Below, in pieces: positions 1 through 5,655 of a stretch of DNA of 5,655 nt. Below the pieces are notes generated by a model. That model ran no database searches, was not told the origin of the DNA, and was given only the letters and a program-made list of their open reading frames with translations. The position numbers and the translations under genes are program-made. This DNA is from Deltaproteobacteria bacterium (GTDB lineage Bacteria; Desulfobacterota; Desulfobulbia; Desulfobulbales; BM004), in the NCBI GenBank assembly GCA_019312685.1, contig JAFDCR010000264.1, positions 1 to 5,655 on the forward strand. Direction: 5' to 3'. Positions within the stretch are counted from its first letter, which is position 1; each line of letters starts with the position of its first letter.

Positions 1-48
1 CATTGATCGGGAATTCAGGAATAGAATATGCATTAAAAAGTTTTTTTC

Positions 49-53
49 GGAGA
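49..53 (+). promoter_or_regulatory. Ribosome binding site of the Mrp-like gene
   Basis: GGAGA ends 5 nt before the ATG at 59. It is purine-rich and complementary to the 16S anti-Shine-Dalgarno, and supports that ATG as the start. A run of seven T directly precedes it (41-47). Confidence 0.65.
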
Positions 54-58
54 ACATT

Positions 59-967
59 ATGTCTGATTCGTGCAAAACATGCCCCAGTAAGAGCGAAAAT
101 GCCAAAGGCAGCTGCGGGGCAGCCAAGGTTGCCAGAACCATGCAGGACCTCGGTCTTCAATCAACTTTAGGCAAAATAAAACGCAAGATTCTTGTCATGA
201 GCGGCAAAGGAGGGGTCGGCAATAGTACAGTGGCTACCAATATTGCCATGGGCCTTGCCAAAAGAAATTATCAGGTCGGTCTGATAGATGTTGACCTGCA
301 CGGTCCCGATATCTGCCGGATGCTCGACCTGAAGGAAAAACTCTATACAGAAAAAGAGGAAAAACCCAAACTGCTGCCGCCCATGAATTATGATGAAAAT
401 CTGAAAGTCATCTCGCTGGAATACCTGATGGAAAACAGGGATGAAGCGATTATCTGGCGCGGCCCCTTAAAAATCAAGGCAATCCGTCAATTCATCGGTG
501 AAATAGACTGGGGGCCATTGGATTATCTGGTAATCGATGCCCCGCCCGGAACGGGAGACGAACCGCTTTCGGTCGCCCAGACAATTAAAGACGTCAATGC
601 CCTCATCGTAACAACCCCCCAGGAAGTCGCCCTGGCTGATGTCCGTAAATCCATAAGTTTCTGCCGTCATTTGAAAATAAACATTTTAGGCATTGTCGAA
701 AACATGAGTGGATTTATCTGCCCGCATTGTTCCCAACCGGTAGATATTTTCGGTACGGGCGGCGGCAAGAAGGTGGCTCTGGAATACACGCTGCGCTTTC
801 TCGGCAGGGTGCCCATGGACCCCAAGGTCGTCATGGGAGGAGACAGCGGCAGGCCCTACCTGTCTTCAGGGGCCGGCACTGTGGCTACCAAGGCATTTGA
901 TGAGATTCTTGATAATATTGTCACGGAACTCCCGGTAAAAAAGGAATTAAATTCAATTAAATCATAA
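59..967 (+). CDS. mrp: Mrp/NBP35 (ApbC) family P-loop ATPase, iron-sulfur carrier type, with altered Walker A
   Basis: A 302-residue cytosolic ATPase of the Mrp/NBP35/ApbC family, which binds and transfers Fe-S clusters to apoproteins. Visible family marks are: a cysteine-containing N-terminus (C5, C8, C19) resembling the NBP35 N-terminal cluster region; a deviant Walker A loop at 48-57; the DVDLHGPD segment at 77-84; a Walker B-like IDAPPGTGDE at 159-168; the TTPQEVAL segment at 185-192; ENMSGF at 214-219; and the C-terminal CPHC at 221-224, the usual bridging-cluster CxxC. The length is normal for the NBP35-like branch and there is no N-terminal DUF59 domain. The oddity is residue 55, which is Asn (codon AAT, 221-223) where the family has the phosphate-binding Lys. 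The signature Lys50 is kept. The reading frame is otherwise intact. It is first in a close plus-strand run and is followed 17 nt later by the hydrolase gene. The family call is firm; the client proteins are unknown, and the ATPase activity is in doubt because of Asn55. Confidence 0.93.
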   Translation: MSDSCKTCPSKSENAKGSCGAAKVARTMQDLGLQSTLGKIKRKILVMSGKGGVGNSTVATNIAMGLAKRNYQVGLIDVDLHGPDICRMLDLKEKLYTEKEEKPKLLPPMNYDENLKVISLEYLMENRDEAIIWRGPLKIKAIRQFIGEIDWGPLDYLVIDAPPGTGDEPLSVAQTIKDVNALIVTTPQEVALADVRKSISFCRHLKINILGIVENMSGFICPHCSQPVDIFGTGGGKKVALEYTLRFLGRVPMDPKVVMGGDSGRPYLSSGAGTVATKAFDEILDNIVTELPVKKELNSIKS

Positions 968-984
968 CAGGAACAAGACCGGAA

Positions 985-1623
985 ATGCTGATCAGACAGA
1001 TGACCGTTGGTATGATGGGGGTATGCTGCTATATTGCGGCCTGCGAGAAAACGAAACAGGGTGTAGTGATTGATCCTGGTGGAGATGAAATAGAAATTCT
1101 GGCATTCTGCAACCAGGAAAACCTCTCAATCCAATACATTATCAATACCCATGGTCATCCAGACCATGTCTGCGGCAACGCAAAACTCAAAGAAGCCACC
1201 GGTGCGGATATCGTCATGCATGCAGCCGACGCGGACTTTTTCGGTCAGGACAGTGTTGAACAGTTCTTTTCACAGCTCGGCCTGCCGCAATCACCGCCCG
1301 TAGACAAGCGGGTTGAGGACGGTGATATCATCACGTTTGGGAACGAAACCCTTACCGTCATCCATACACCGGGGCATACGCCCGGCGGCATGTGCCTCTA
1401 TTCCCCGCCAAACCTGTTTTCCGGAGACACACTCTTTGCCGGCGGTGTCGGCCGGACCGACTTTCCGGGGGGCAGCACCCGGCAGCTTCTTGATTCAATC
1501 AAGGAGCGCCTTTTGTCTCTACCGGCGGAAACAGTTGTCTGGCCCGGACACGGTTATGGCGGAGAACACTCAACCATTTCCAAGGAGAAAACGGGTAATC
1601 CGTTTCTCACCGGAGGCTGGTAA
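985..1623 (+). CDS. Metallo-beta-lactamase-fold hydrolase, glyoxalase II-like (YcbL/GloC type)
   Basis: A 212-residue cytosolic metallohydrolase of the short glyoxalase II group. Members hydrolyse thioesters such as S-lactoylglutathione or related thiol adducts, although the true substrate is often unknown. The full binuclear metal site is visible: THGHPDH at 55-61 (H56, H58, D60, H61), H131 in the TPGHTPGG segment, D148 in FSGDTLF and H189 in WPGHG. The GRTDFPGG segment (156-163) and the STI-x2-E-x3-NP ending (196-206) are typical of the YcbL-like branch. The length of about 215 matches that branch rather than the roughly 250-residue classical GloB, which carries a C-terminal glutathione-binding domain. 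The ATG at 985 has only a weak ribosome site (AGGAA at 969-973, rather far away), so translation may depend partly on the upstream gene. The stop codon is 2 nt from the selB start. The fold and metal site are certain; the substrate is not. Confidence 0.9.
   Translation: MLIRQMTVGMMGVCCYIAACEKTKQGVVIDPGGDEIEILAFCNQENLSIQYIINTHGHPDHVCGNAKLKEATGADIVMHAADADFFGQDSVEQFFSQLGLPQSPPVDKRVEDGDIITFGNETLTVIHTPGHTPGGMCLYSPPNLFSGDTLFAGGVGRTDFPGGSTRQLLDSIKERLLSLPAETVVWPGHGYGGEHSTISKEKTGNPFLTGGW
1612..1616 (+). promoter_or_regulatory. Ribosome binding site deciding the GTG start of selB
   Basis: GGAGG lies 9 nt before the GTG at 1626, inside the last codons of the hydrolase gene. It fixes the selB start at GTG, which also gives the family's usual N-terminus (IILGTAGHVDHGKT). 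The arrangement suggests that ribosomes finishing the hydrolase gene can feed selB. Confidence 0.75.
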
Positions 1624-1625
1624 AC

Positions 1626-3548
1626 GTGCGTGAGATCATTCTCGGAACAGCCGGCCATGTTGATCACGGCAAAACCAGCCTTATAAAAGCCTTGACAGGA
1701 ATTGATACGGACCGCCTCAAGGAAGAAAAAGAACGCGGCATCACCATAGAACTCGGTTTTGCCTTTCTTGACCTGCCCTGCGGGCACCGTCTCGGCATTG
1801 TGGATGTTCCGGGCCATGAAAAATTTGTCAAAAACATGGTTGCCGGCGCTTCCGGCATGGACCTGGTTGCCTTCATCATTGCCGCTGATGAGGGCATTAT
1901 GCCCCAGACCCGGGAACATTTTGAAATATGCCGTCTGCTGGGCATTAAACGGGGTATTATTGTAATTACCAAAAAAGACATGGTGGAGCCCGACTGGCTT
2001 GAGCTCGTCACCGATGATGTAAGAACTTATTTTGCAGGTTCATTCCTTGAAGACGCACCCCTGATTCCGGTTTCCTCCACTACAGGAGAAGGGATCGAAG
2101 AAGTCAGAAATGTTCTTGACGCTCTTGTCGCCGCCTCTGGTTTTTCCGAGCCCCATGGTCCATTCAGGATGCCTGTGGACAGGGTTTTCTCCATGAAGGG
2201 TTTTGGTACCGTCATAACCGGGACAGCCATCTCCGGCCGGATCAAGACCGGCGAAGACCTCATGTTCTACCCGGGCCGCCAGGTCGGAAAAATACGAGGT
2301 ATGCAGGTGCATAATGTTGATACCCAGGAGGCTGAAGCCGGTCACAGAACGGCGATTAATCTGCAGGGCCTGGAAAAAGAGTCCATCAACCGGGGAGAAA
2401 TGGCCGCTGCAGTTGACTGCCTGCAGCCCTCCTACCTGCTTGACGGCCGTTTTATCTTCCTGGAATCCAACAAAAAACCCTATAAAAACCGTTCCAGGGT
2501 ACGGGTTCATGCAGGCACTGCAGAAATAATGGCCCGTATTGTCCTGCTTGAGGATGAGGAACTGGCACCGGGTTCCGAAGCCAATGTCCAGATACTGCTT
2601 GAAGAACAGGTTGGCTGCTGGCCGGGTGATAAATACGTGGTGCGCAGCTATTCACCCATCTCTACCATAGGCGGCGGGATTATTTATAACGGCTCTCCCA
2701 GAAAACGAAAGCGGTTCCGCCCGATAAACAAGGAGATTTTCAAGACCTACAGCGAAAACAATCCGGAAGAATTAGTTCTGCTTCATATTCAGGAAAACGG
2801 CTACAACGGTCTTACCCTTGAGAAACTTGCGGTCAAGACGGGAATTTTCGGTAAACGCCTTAATAAAATTCTGCAGCTCCCCATTTCCTCCAGGAAGATC
2901 CTGGTCGTCGAACAGGATAAACAACGCATGGTATCCACAGAAGTCTACCAGAAGCTGATTGAAAAATTTTCTTCTGTTCTCACGGAATATCATAAAAACA
3001 ATCCTCTTAAAGCCGGACTGCCCAAGGAAGAACTCCGTTCCCTTCTTTACAGGGGACTGGACCAGCGTCTCTTCCAATTCCTGTTAAACGACCTGCAGAA
3101 AAAAAAGGTAATCGTCCAGGACCAGGCATTGATAAGAATGGCAGACCACCGGATATCCATGAAGGATGAGGAAGTAAATTTACGCCGTGAACTCGAAGTA
3201 TTTTATAACCAGGCCGGCCTTGCCCCGCCAACGCTGAAGGAGGTAATGGCCAAGTTCGGCAGGTATCAGCACCAACTTTTGAAAGAAGTGCTGACAATTA
3301 TGATGAATGAAAACCAACTCGTAAAAGTTTCTGAGGATCTGTACTTTTACAAGCCTGCCGTTGAGAATCTTAAAGAAAAGCTGGTTGCCCTCCTTGCAAA
3401 GGAAAACGAAATTGACATGCCGAAATTCAAGGATTTGACAGGTCTTTCAAGAAAGTTCAGCGTTCCTCTTCTCGAATATTTCGACCGAATTAAGGTAACT
3501 ATCCGGGTAGGCGACAAGCGTATTCTCAGGGAGAGACAAAATCAGTAA
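1626..3548 (+). CDS. selB: Selenocysteine-specific translation elongation factor SelB
   Basis: A 640-residue GTPase that carries Sec-tRNA(Sec) to the ribosome and binds the SECIS hairpin of selenoprotein mRNAs so that UGA is read as selenocysteine. The EF-Tu-like G domain has all motifs: G1 GHVDHGKT (10-17), the ERGITIELGFA switch I segment (36-46) characteristic of SelB, G3 DVPGHE (60-65), G4 as TKKD (115-118) and G5-like VSSTTGEG (149-156). Domain II begins near 178 with the VDRVFSMKGFGTV segment (184-196). Domain III runs to about 355 and includes IGGGII (348-353). The rest, from about 370 on, is the winged-helix region that binds SECIS RNA. It ends in the family-typical TGLSRKFSVPLLEYFDR (605-621) and VGDKRIL. 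The length is normal. The start is GTG, 2 nt after the hydrolase stop, and the end overlaps the proposed hflX start. No selA, tRNA-Sec gene or selenoprotein gene is in the window, so those must lie elsewhere. Confidence 0.97.
   Translation: MREIILGTAGHVDHGKTSLIKALTGIDTDRLKEEKERGITIELGFAFLDLPCGHRLGIVDVPGHEKFVKNMVAGASGMDLVAFIIAADEGIMPQTREHFEICRLLGIKRGIIVITKKDMVEPDWLELVTDDVRTYFAGSFLEDAPLIPVSSTTGEGIEEVRNVLDALVAASGFSEPHGPFRMPVDRVFSMKGFGTVITGTAISGRIKTGEDLMFYPGRQVGKIRGMQVHNVDTQEAEAGHRTAINLQGLEKESINRGEMAAAVDCLQPSYLLDGRFIFLESNKKPYKNRSRVRVHAGTAEIMARIVLLEDEELAPGSEANVQILLEEQVGCWPGDKYVVRSYSPISTIGGGIIYNGSPRKRKRFRPINKEIFKTYSENNPEELVLLHIQENGYNGLTLEKLAVKTGIFGKRLNKILQLPISSRKILVVEQDKQRMVSTEVYQKLIEKFSSVLTEYHKNNPLKAGLPKEELRSLLYRGLDQRLFQFLLNDLQKKKVIVQDQALIRMADHRISMKDEEVNLRRELEVFYNQAGLAPPTLKEVMAKFGRYQHQLLKEVLTIMMNENQLVKVSEDLYFYKPAVENLKEKLVALLAKENEIDMPKFKDLTGLSRKFSVPLLEYFDRIKVTIRVGDKRILRERQNQ
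3530..3533 (+). promoter_or_regulatory. Ribosome binding site upstream of the proposed ATC start of hflX
   Basis: GGAG within the purine tract 3528-3536 lies in the last codons of selB, 7 nt before ATC 3541. This is ideal spacing for that codon. It is far too distant (about 70 nt) to serve the TTG at 3604, and no ATG, GTG or TTG in the hflX frame is near it. This supports initiation at ATC, or an ATG lost by mutation or sequence error. Confidence 0.5.
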
Positions 3549-5229
3549 GGTTGCAGGCAATACAGGCGGCCTGAAAACCGCTCAGATTAAACGTCTTGAA
3601 CGTTTGGCCAAAAAACATATAGCCCGGGATCTCATCGTCAGCCCGGAAATGGCCAGAAGCATGGCCGAGCTTTCCAATGAGACCGGCAGACAGATAGCTG
3701 TGCTCATAGACCGTTCCGGTAGAGTTGATCTGGTTATTGTCGGTGATGCAAAGCAGATCGTTATCCCAGTTCTCACCAGTATCAGATCATCAGGCGGACG
3801 CCTCAAGGGACTTCGCTGTATCCATACCCATTTGGCCGGAGAAGATTTGACGGATGATGACTTGATCGACCTGTTGTTCTTGCGTCTTGATCTGATGGGA
3901 ATAATCAAGATGCGTTCCAATGGACTGCCTGAAAAACTCTACTGCGCCCACATTGTCCCTTCACCCCATAACGGCAGAAACTGGACTTTTCTGGAACCCA
4001 TAACACCCGGACGTCAACCGTTTGGTTTTAACGAACTCATCACGGCCCTTGAAGAAGAATTCAACCGGCTGCAGCCTGTCCGGGCTGTTGATCAGGGCAA
4101 GGACAGGGCCATCCTGATAAGCGTTATCACTCCTTCCCGTTTCCGGGAGGATGAATCGGCCAAAGAGTCAATGGATGAACTGGTTGAACTAGCCCGGTCC
4201 GACGATATTGTCGTTCTGGATACGGTTATTCAGCAGCGTAAGAAGATAAACCCGAAATTCATTCTCGGTAAAGGCAAATTGGGAGAAATAATGTTTTCAG
4301 CCTTGCGGCTTAATGCAAATCTTCTCCTCTTCAACCAGGAACTGAATCCTTCCCAGATCCGCTCCATTACGGATCACACGGAACTCCGGGTGATAGACCG
4401 CACCCAGCTTATCCTCGATATTTTTGCCAGAAGGGCCCTCAGCCGTGAAGGTAAACTGCAGATAGAGATGGCCCAACTGAAATATATGCTGCCGCGGCTG
4501 TCCATGCGGGATGACGCCCTTTCCAGGCTTACCGGTGGGATCGGGGGCCGTGGACCGGGTGAGACCAGACTGGAAATCGACCGGCGGCGCATTAACGACA
4601 GGCTTTCCCTCCTTGCCCGGAAATTAAAGAAAGTGAGCAAGGAACGCTACCAGAGACGCTCACGCCGCCGCAAGAAGGATATTCCCGTCATTTCACTGGT
4701 CGGCTATACAAATGCCGGCAAGTCAACTCTACTCAACACCCTCACCCAGAGCAGGATAACTGCCGAAGACAAACTTTTTGCCACCCTGGACCCGACAAGC
4801 CGCAGACTTCGTTTTCCCAAGGATATCGAGGTAATTATTACCGACACCGTCGGTTTTATCAGGAATCTTCCGGATGAACTGCTCCAGGCATTCAAGGCTA
4901 CTCTTGAAGAGCTTTATGAAGCAGACCTGCTGGTTCATGTGATTGATGCCAGCAATCCCCGATTCCCTGATCAGATTTCCGTGGTGGAGAAACAGTTACA
5001 GGAATTGGACCTGGATAAAATTCCCTGCCTCAAAGTTTTGAATAAAATTGACCTAGTTGCCCTGGACTTTGTTGAAATGAAATGCAGAGAGTACCAGGCG
5101 GTTTCCTTAAGCGCTCTAGACTCCGGAACTTTAGGGCCTTTCCTGGAAGCTGCCCGGGAAATTATTAGCAGGTCTGCTCCCTTGAAATCTTCCGTGGTCA
5201 AACAAAGCTCAGCCAATTTAAACAGATAA
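3541..5229 (+). CDS. hflX: GTPase HflX, ribosome-associated, long N-terminally extended form
   Basis: HflX is a GTPase of the OBG-HflX group that binds the 50S subunit or 70S ribosome and rescues or splits stalled and stress-damaged ribosomes. Counting from ATC 3541 the protein has 562 residues. An N-terminal extension occupies about 1-215; E. coli HflX, at about 426 residues, lacks it. The HflX domain then starts near VVLDTVIQQ (224-232) and includes FILGKGKL and the GGIGGRGPGETR loop (332-343). A basic linker leads to the G domain: G1 GYTNAGKST (388-396), G3 DTVGF (435-439), G4 NKID (501-504) and G5-like SLSAL near 520. The nearest standard start is TTG 3604, which gives 541 residues, has no ribosome site, and would cut off an in-frame SKVAGNTGGLKTAQIKRLER stretch. 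From memory of the family, that stretch resembles the GNTxGLK N-terminus of long HflX proteins. I therefore prefer 3541, with CTG 3571 and TTG 3604 as alternatives. The gene overlaps the selB end by 8 nt, implying coupled translation. The identity is certain; the start is not. Confidence 0.93.
   Translation: MSKVAGNTGGLKTAQIKRLERLAKKHIARDLIVSPEMARSMAELSNETGRQIAVLIDRSGRVDLVIVGDAKQIVIPVLTSIRSSGGRLKGLRCIHTHLAGEDLTDDDLIDLLFLRLDLMGIIKMRSNGLPEKLYCAHIVPSPHNGRNWTFLEPITPGRQPFGFNELITALEEEFNRLQPVRAVDQGKDRAILISVITPSRFREDESAKESMDELVELARSDDIVVLDTVIQQRKKINPKFILGKGKLGEIMFSALRLNANLLLFNQELNPSQIRSITDHTELRVIDRTQLILDIFARRALSREGKLQIEMAQLKYMLPRLSMRDDALSRLTGGIGGRGPGETRLEIDRRRINDRLSLLARKLKKVSKERYQRRSRRRKKDIPVISLVGYTNAGKSTLLNTLTQSRITAEDKLFATLDPTSRRLRFPKDIEVIITDTVGFIRNLPDELLQAFKATLEELYEADLLVHVIDASNPRFPDQISVVEKQLQELDLDKIPCLKVLNKIDLVALDFVEMKCREYQAVSLSALDSGTLGPFLEAAREIISRSAPLKSSVVKQSSANLNR
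3549..3579 (+). repeat. Inverted repeat / possible mRNA hairpin just after the selB stop
   Basis: GGTT (3549-3552) pairs with AACC (3576-3579) and CAGGC (3554-3558) pairs with GCCTG (3569-3573). This leaves a 1x2 internal loop and a 10-nt apical loop, nine base pairs in all. It starts immediately after the selB TAA (3546-3548) and lies in the hflX frame downstream of ATC 3541. There is no T-run after it, so it is not an intrinsic terminator. It may be only a product of coding sequence. Confidence 0.35.
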
Positions 5230-5238
5230 TATTTTATC
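5225..5238. repeat. Short inverted repeat across the hflX/dgkA convergent junction
   Basis: GATAA (5225-5229) and TTATC (5234-5238) form a 5-bp AT-rich inverted repeat around a 4-nt TATT loop. It contains the hflX stop TAA (5227-5229) and overlaps two bases of the dgkA stop (TGA on the minus strand, 5237-5239). The gap between the genes is only 7 nt (5230-5236). The stem is too weak and GC-poor to call a terminator. Confidence 0.3.
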
Positions 5239-5599
5239 AGGTCAGGATTACCAGCAGCCAGACGATTGGGACATTTAACAGAGAAAGAAAAACCGCTGCC
5301 GAACCCATGTCCTTGGCATGGGCGGCCAGTTCATGCTCTTCCGTCCCGACCCGGTCGACAACGGCCTCAACGGCGGAATTCAGCAGTTCCACAATAAGGA
5401 CCAGCATGAGACTGCCCAGCAGAATGGCCTTTTCCATACCTGTTTCACCCAGGTAAAAGGCCAAAGGGACCAAGATGATGCACGAAAGGAGTTCCTGGCG
5501 GAAGGCCTCTTCTTTTCTGAACGTTGTTCTTAGGCCGGACATTGACCAGCCAAGCGCCCTGACAAGCCGGCCAATGCCGGTACCGCTTTCCTTTGCCAT
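5237..5599 (-). CDS. dgkA: Diacylglycerol kinase DgkA, integral membrane
   Basis: A 120-residue inner-membrane enzyme that phosphorylates diacylglycerol with ATP to phosphatidic acid, recycling lipid released during envelope glycan synthesis. It closely follows the E. coli protein in length and motif order: an amphipathic N-terminus with GLRTTFRKEEAFRQE (22-36), the ELLNSAVEAVVDR block (71-83), and AKDMGSAAV (95-103). Residues matching the E. coli active site are present: E30, E71, N74, E78 (the catalytic-base position, E76 in E. coli numbering), K96 and D97. Three hydrophobic segments are visible at about 37-50, 57-73 and 100-118, as expected for this trimeric membrane enzyme. The start is ATG at 5599. 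The sequence before it (AAGACTAA on the coding strand) offers almost no Shine-Dalgarno, but a later start would remove conserved residues. It is convergent with hflX and so is not part of that operon. Confidence 0.96.
   Translation of the reverse strand: MAKESGTGIGRLVRALGWSMSGLRTTFRKEEAFRQELLSCIILVPLAFYLGETGMEKAILLGSLMLVLIVELLNSAVEAVVDRVGTEEHELAAHAKDMGSAAVFLSLLNVPIVWLLVILT
5298..5326. repeat. Strong inverted repeat inside dgkA
   Basis: GCCG (5298-5301) pairs with CGGC (5323-5326) and CCCATG (5304-5309) pairs with CATGGG (5317-5322). Together they give a 10-bp stem with an AA bulge and a 7-nt loop. It encodes the conserved AHAKDMGSAA part of DgkA, so the pairing may come from codon choice. 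On the dgkA coding strand it is followed, after 5 nt, by TTTTTC and further T-rich sequence, which superficially resembles an intrinsic terminator. It lies well before the gene end. Confidence 0.35.
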
Positions 5600-5655
5600 T
5601 TAGTCTTGTCTTATATAGATTAATTTGTGCTGCAGGAGTACACTCTTTTTTTACC

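Noticed and set aside
3..33. Possible promoter for the Mrp-like gene (TTGATC at 3-8, TAGAAT at 22-27 or TATGCA at 27-32)
   Set aside because: TAGAAT is a fair -10 but is only 13 nt from TTGATC. TATGCA has better spacing (18 nt) but is a poor -10. The true upstream region is cut off by the window edge.
1313..1633. A 106-residue plus-strand open frame overlapping the hydrolase gene
   Set aside because: It is in another frame of an intact, motif-complete gene. The sequence is rich in Arg, Pro and Ser, as expected of an out-of-frame translation.
2040..2510. A 156-residue open frame on the minus strand inside selB
   Set aside because: It lies wholly antisense to a strongly conserved gene, shows no recognisable motif, and several similar shadow frames occur across the same gene.
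3549..3603. A true intergenic spacer with a small RNA or tRNA-Sec between selB and hflX
   Set aside because: It is too short for a tRNA, has no cloverleaf, and the stretch reads in frame as the HflX N-terminus.
5318..5533. A 71-residue plus-strand open frame opposite dgkA
   Set aside because: It is antisense to a clear DgkA, has no family resemblance and no ribosome binding site.
5610..5617. TATATA as a -10 box for dgkA on the minus strand
   Set aside because: No acceptable -35 box lies 16-18 nt upstream, and the transcript leader before the ATG would be only a few bases.
5629..5652. GTG...CAC followed by seven T, a possible intrinsic terminator on the plus strand
   Set aside because: The stem pairs only about three bases before a mismatch, and no plus-strand gene ends there.
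1..5655. An in-frame TGA selenocysteine codon in one of the window's genes
   Set aside because: All five genes are uninterrupted to stops consistent with family lengths, and no gene stops early with homologous sequence continuing beyond a TGA.

Overview
The window is an ordinary-looking stretch of bacterial chromosome with very high coding density. Four genes run on the plus strand and one convergent gene sits on the minus strand: a Mrp/NBP35-type P-loop ATPase, a small glyoxalase II-like metallo-beta-lactamase-fold hydrolase, the selenocysteine elongation factor SelB, the ribosome-associated GTPase HflX in a long N-terminally extended form, and (minus strand) diacylglycerol kinase DgkA. The protein types suggest a Gram-negative, probably anaerobic bacterium, most likely Desulfobacterota (former Deltaproteobacteria). 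The reasons are a cysteine-rich-N-terminus Mrp/NBP35 protein, selenocysteine decoding, long HflX and a proteobacterial-type DgkA. This is inference from protein style, not from a search.

Layout. Positions 1-58 are a short leader with a ribosome binding site for the Mrp-like gene (59-967). A 17-nt gap leads to the hydrolase gene (985-1623), and 2 nt later selB starts at a GTG (1626-3548). The last bases of selB overlap the most plausible start of hflX (3541-5229). hflX ends 7 nt from the end of dgkA (5237-5599, minus strand). The last 56 bases are upstream of dgkA and hold no feature I can support. The four plus-strand genes are packed tightly enough to be one transcription unit. No promoter or intrinsic terminator is convincing.

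How the genes fit together. The operon-like run is functionally mixed: iron-sulfur cluster handling or ATPase (Mrp), detoxification of thioesters (MBL hydrolase), and two ribosome-binding GTPases (SelB, HflX). SelB means that the genome should also carry selA, selD, a tRNA-Sec gene and selenoproteins, none of which is in this window.

Points most worth a second look: (1) hflX has no ATG/GTG/TTG where its conserved N-terminus seems to begin. Instead there is an ATC codon 7 nt behind a good Shine-Dalgarno, overlapping the selB stop. (2) The Mrp-like ATPase has Asn in place of the normally invariant P-loop lysine (GKGGVGNST). (3) A hairpin sits just after the selB stop, inside the hflX 5' region, and a stronger one lies inside dgkA. 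I did not find evidence for a mobile element, CRISPR array, RNA gene or an obviously new multi-gene system.
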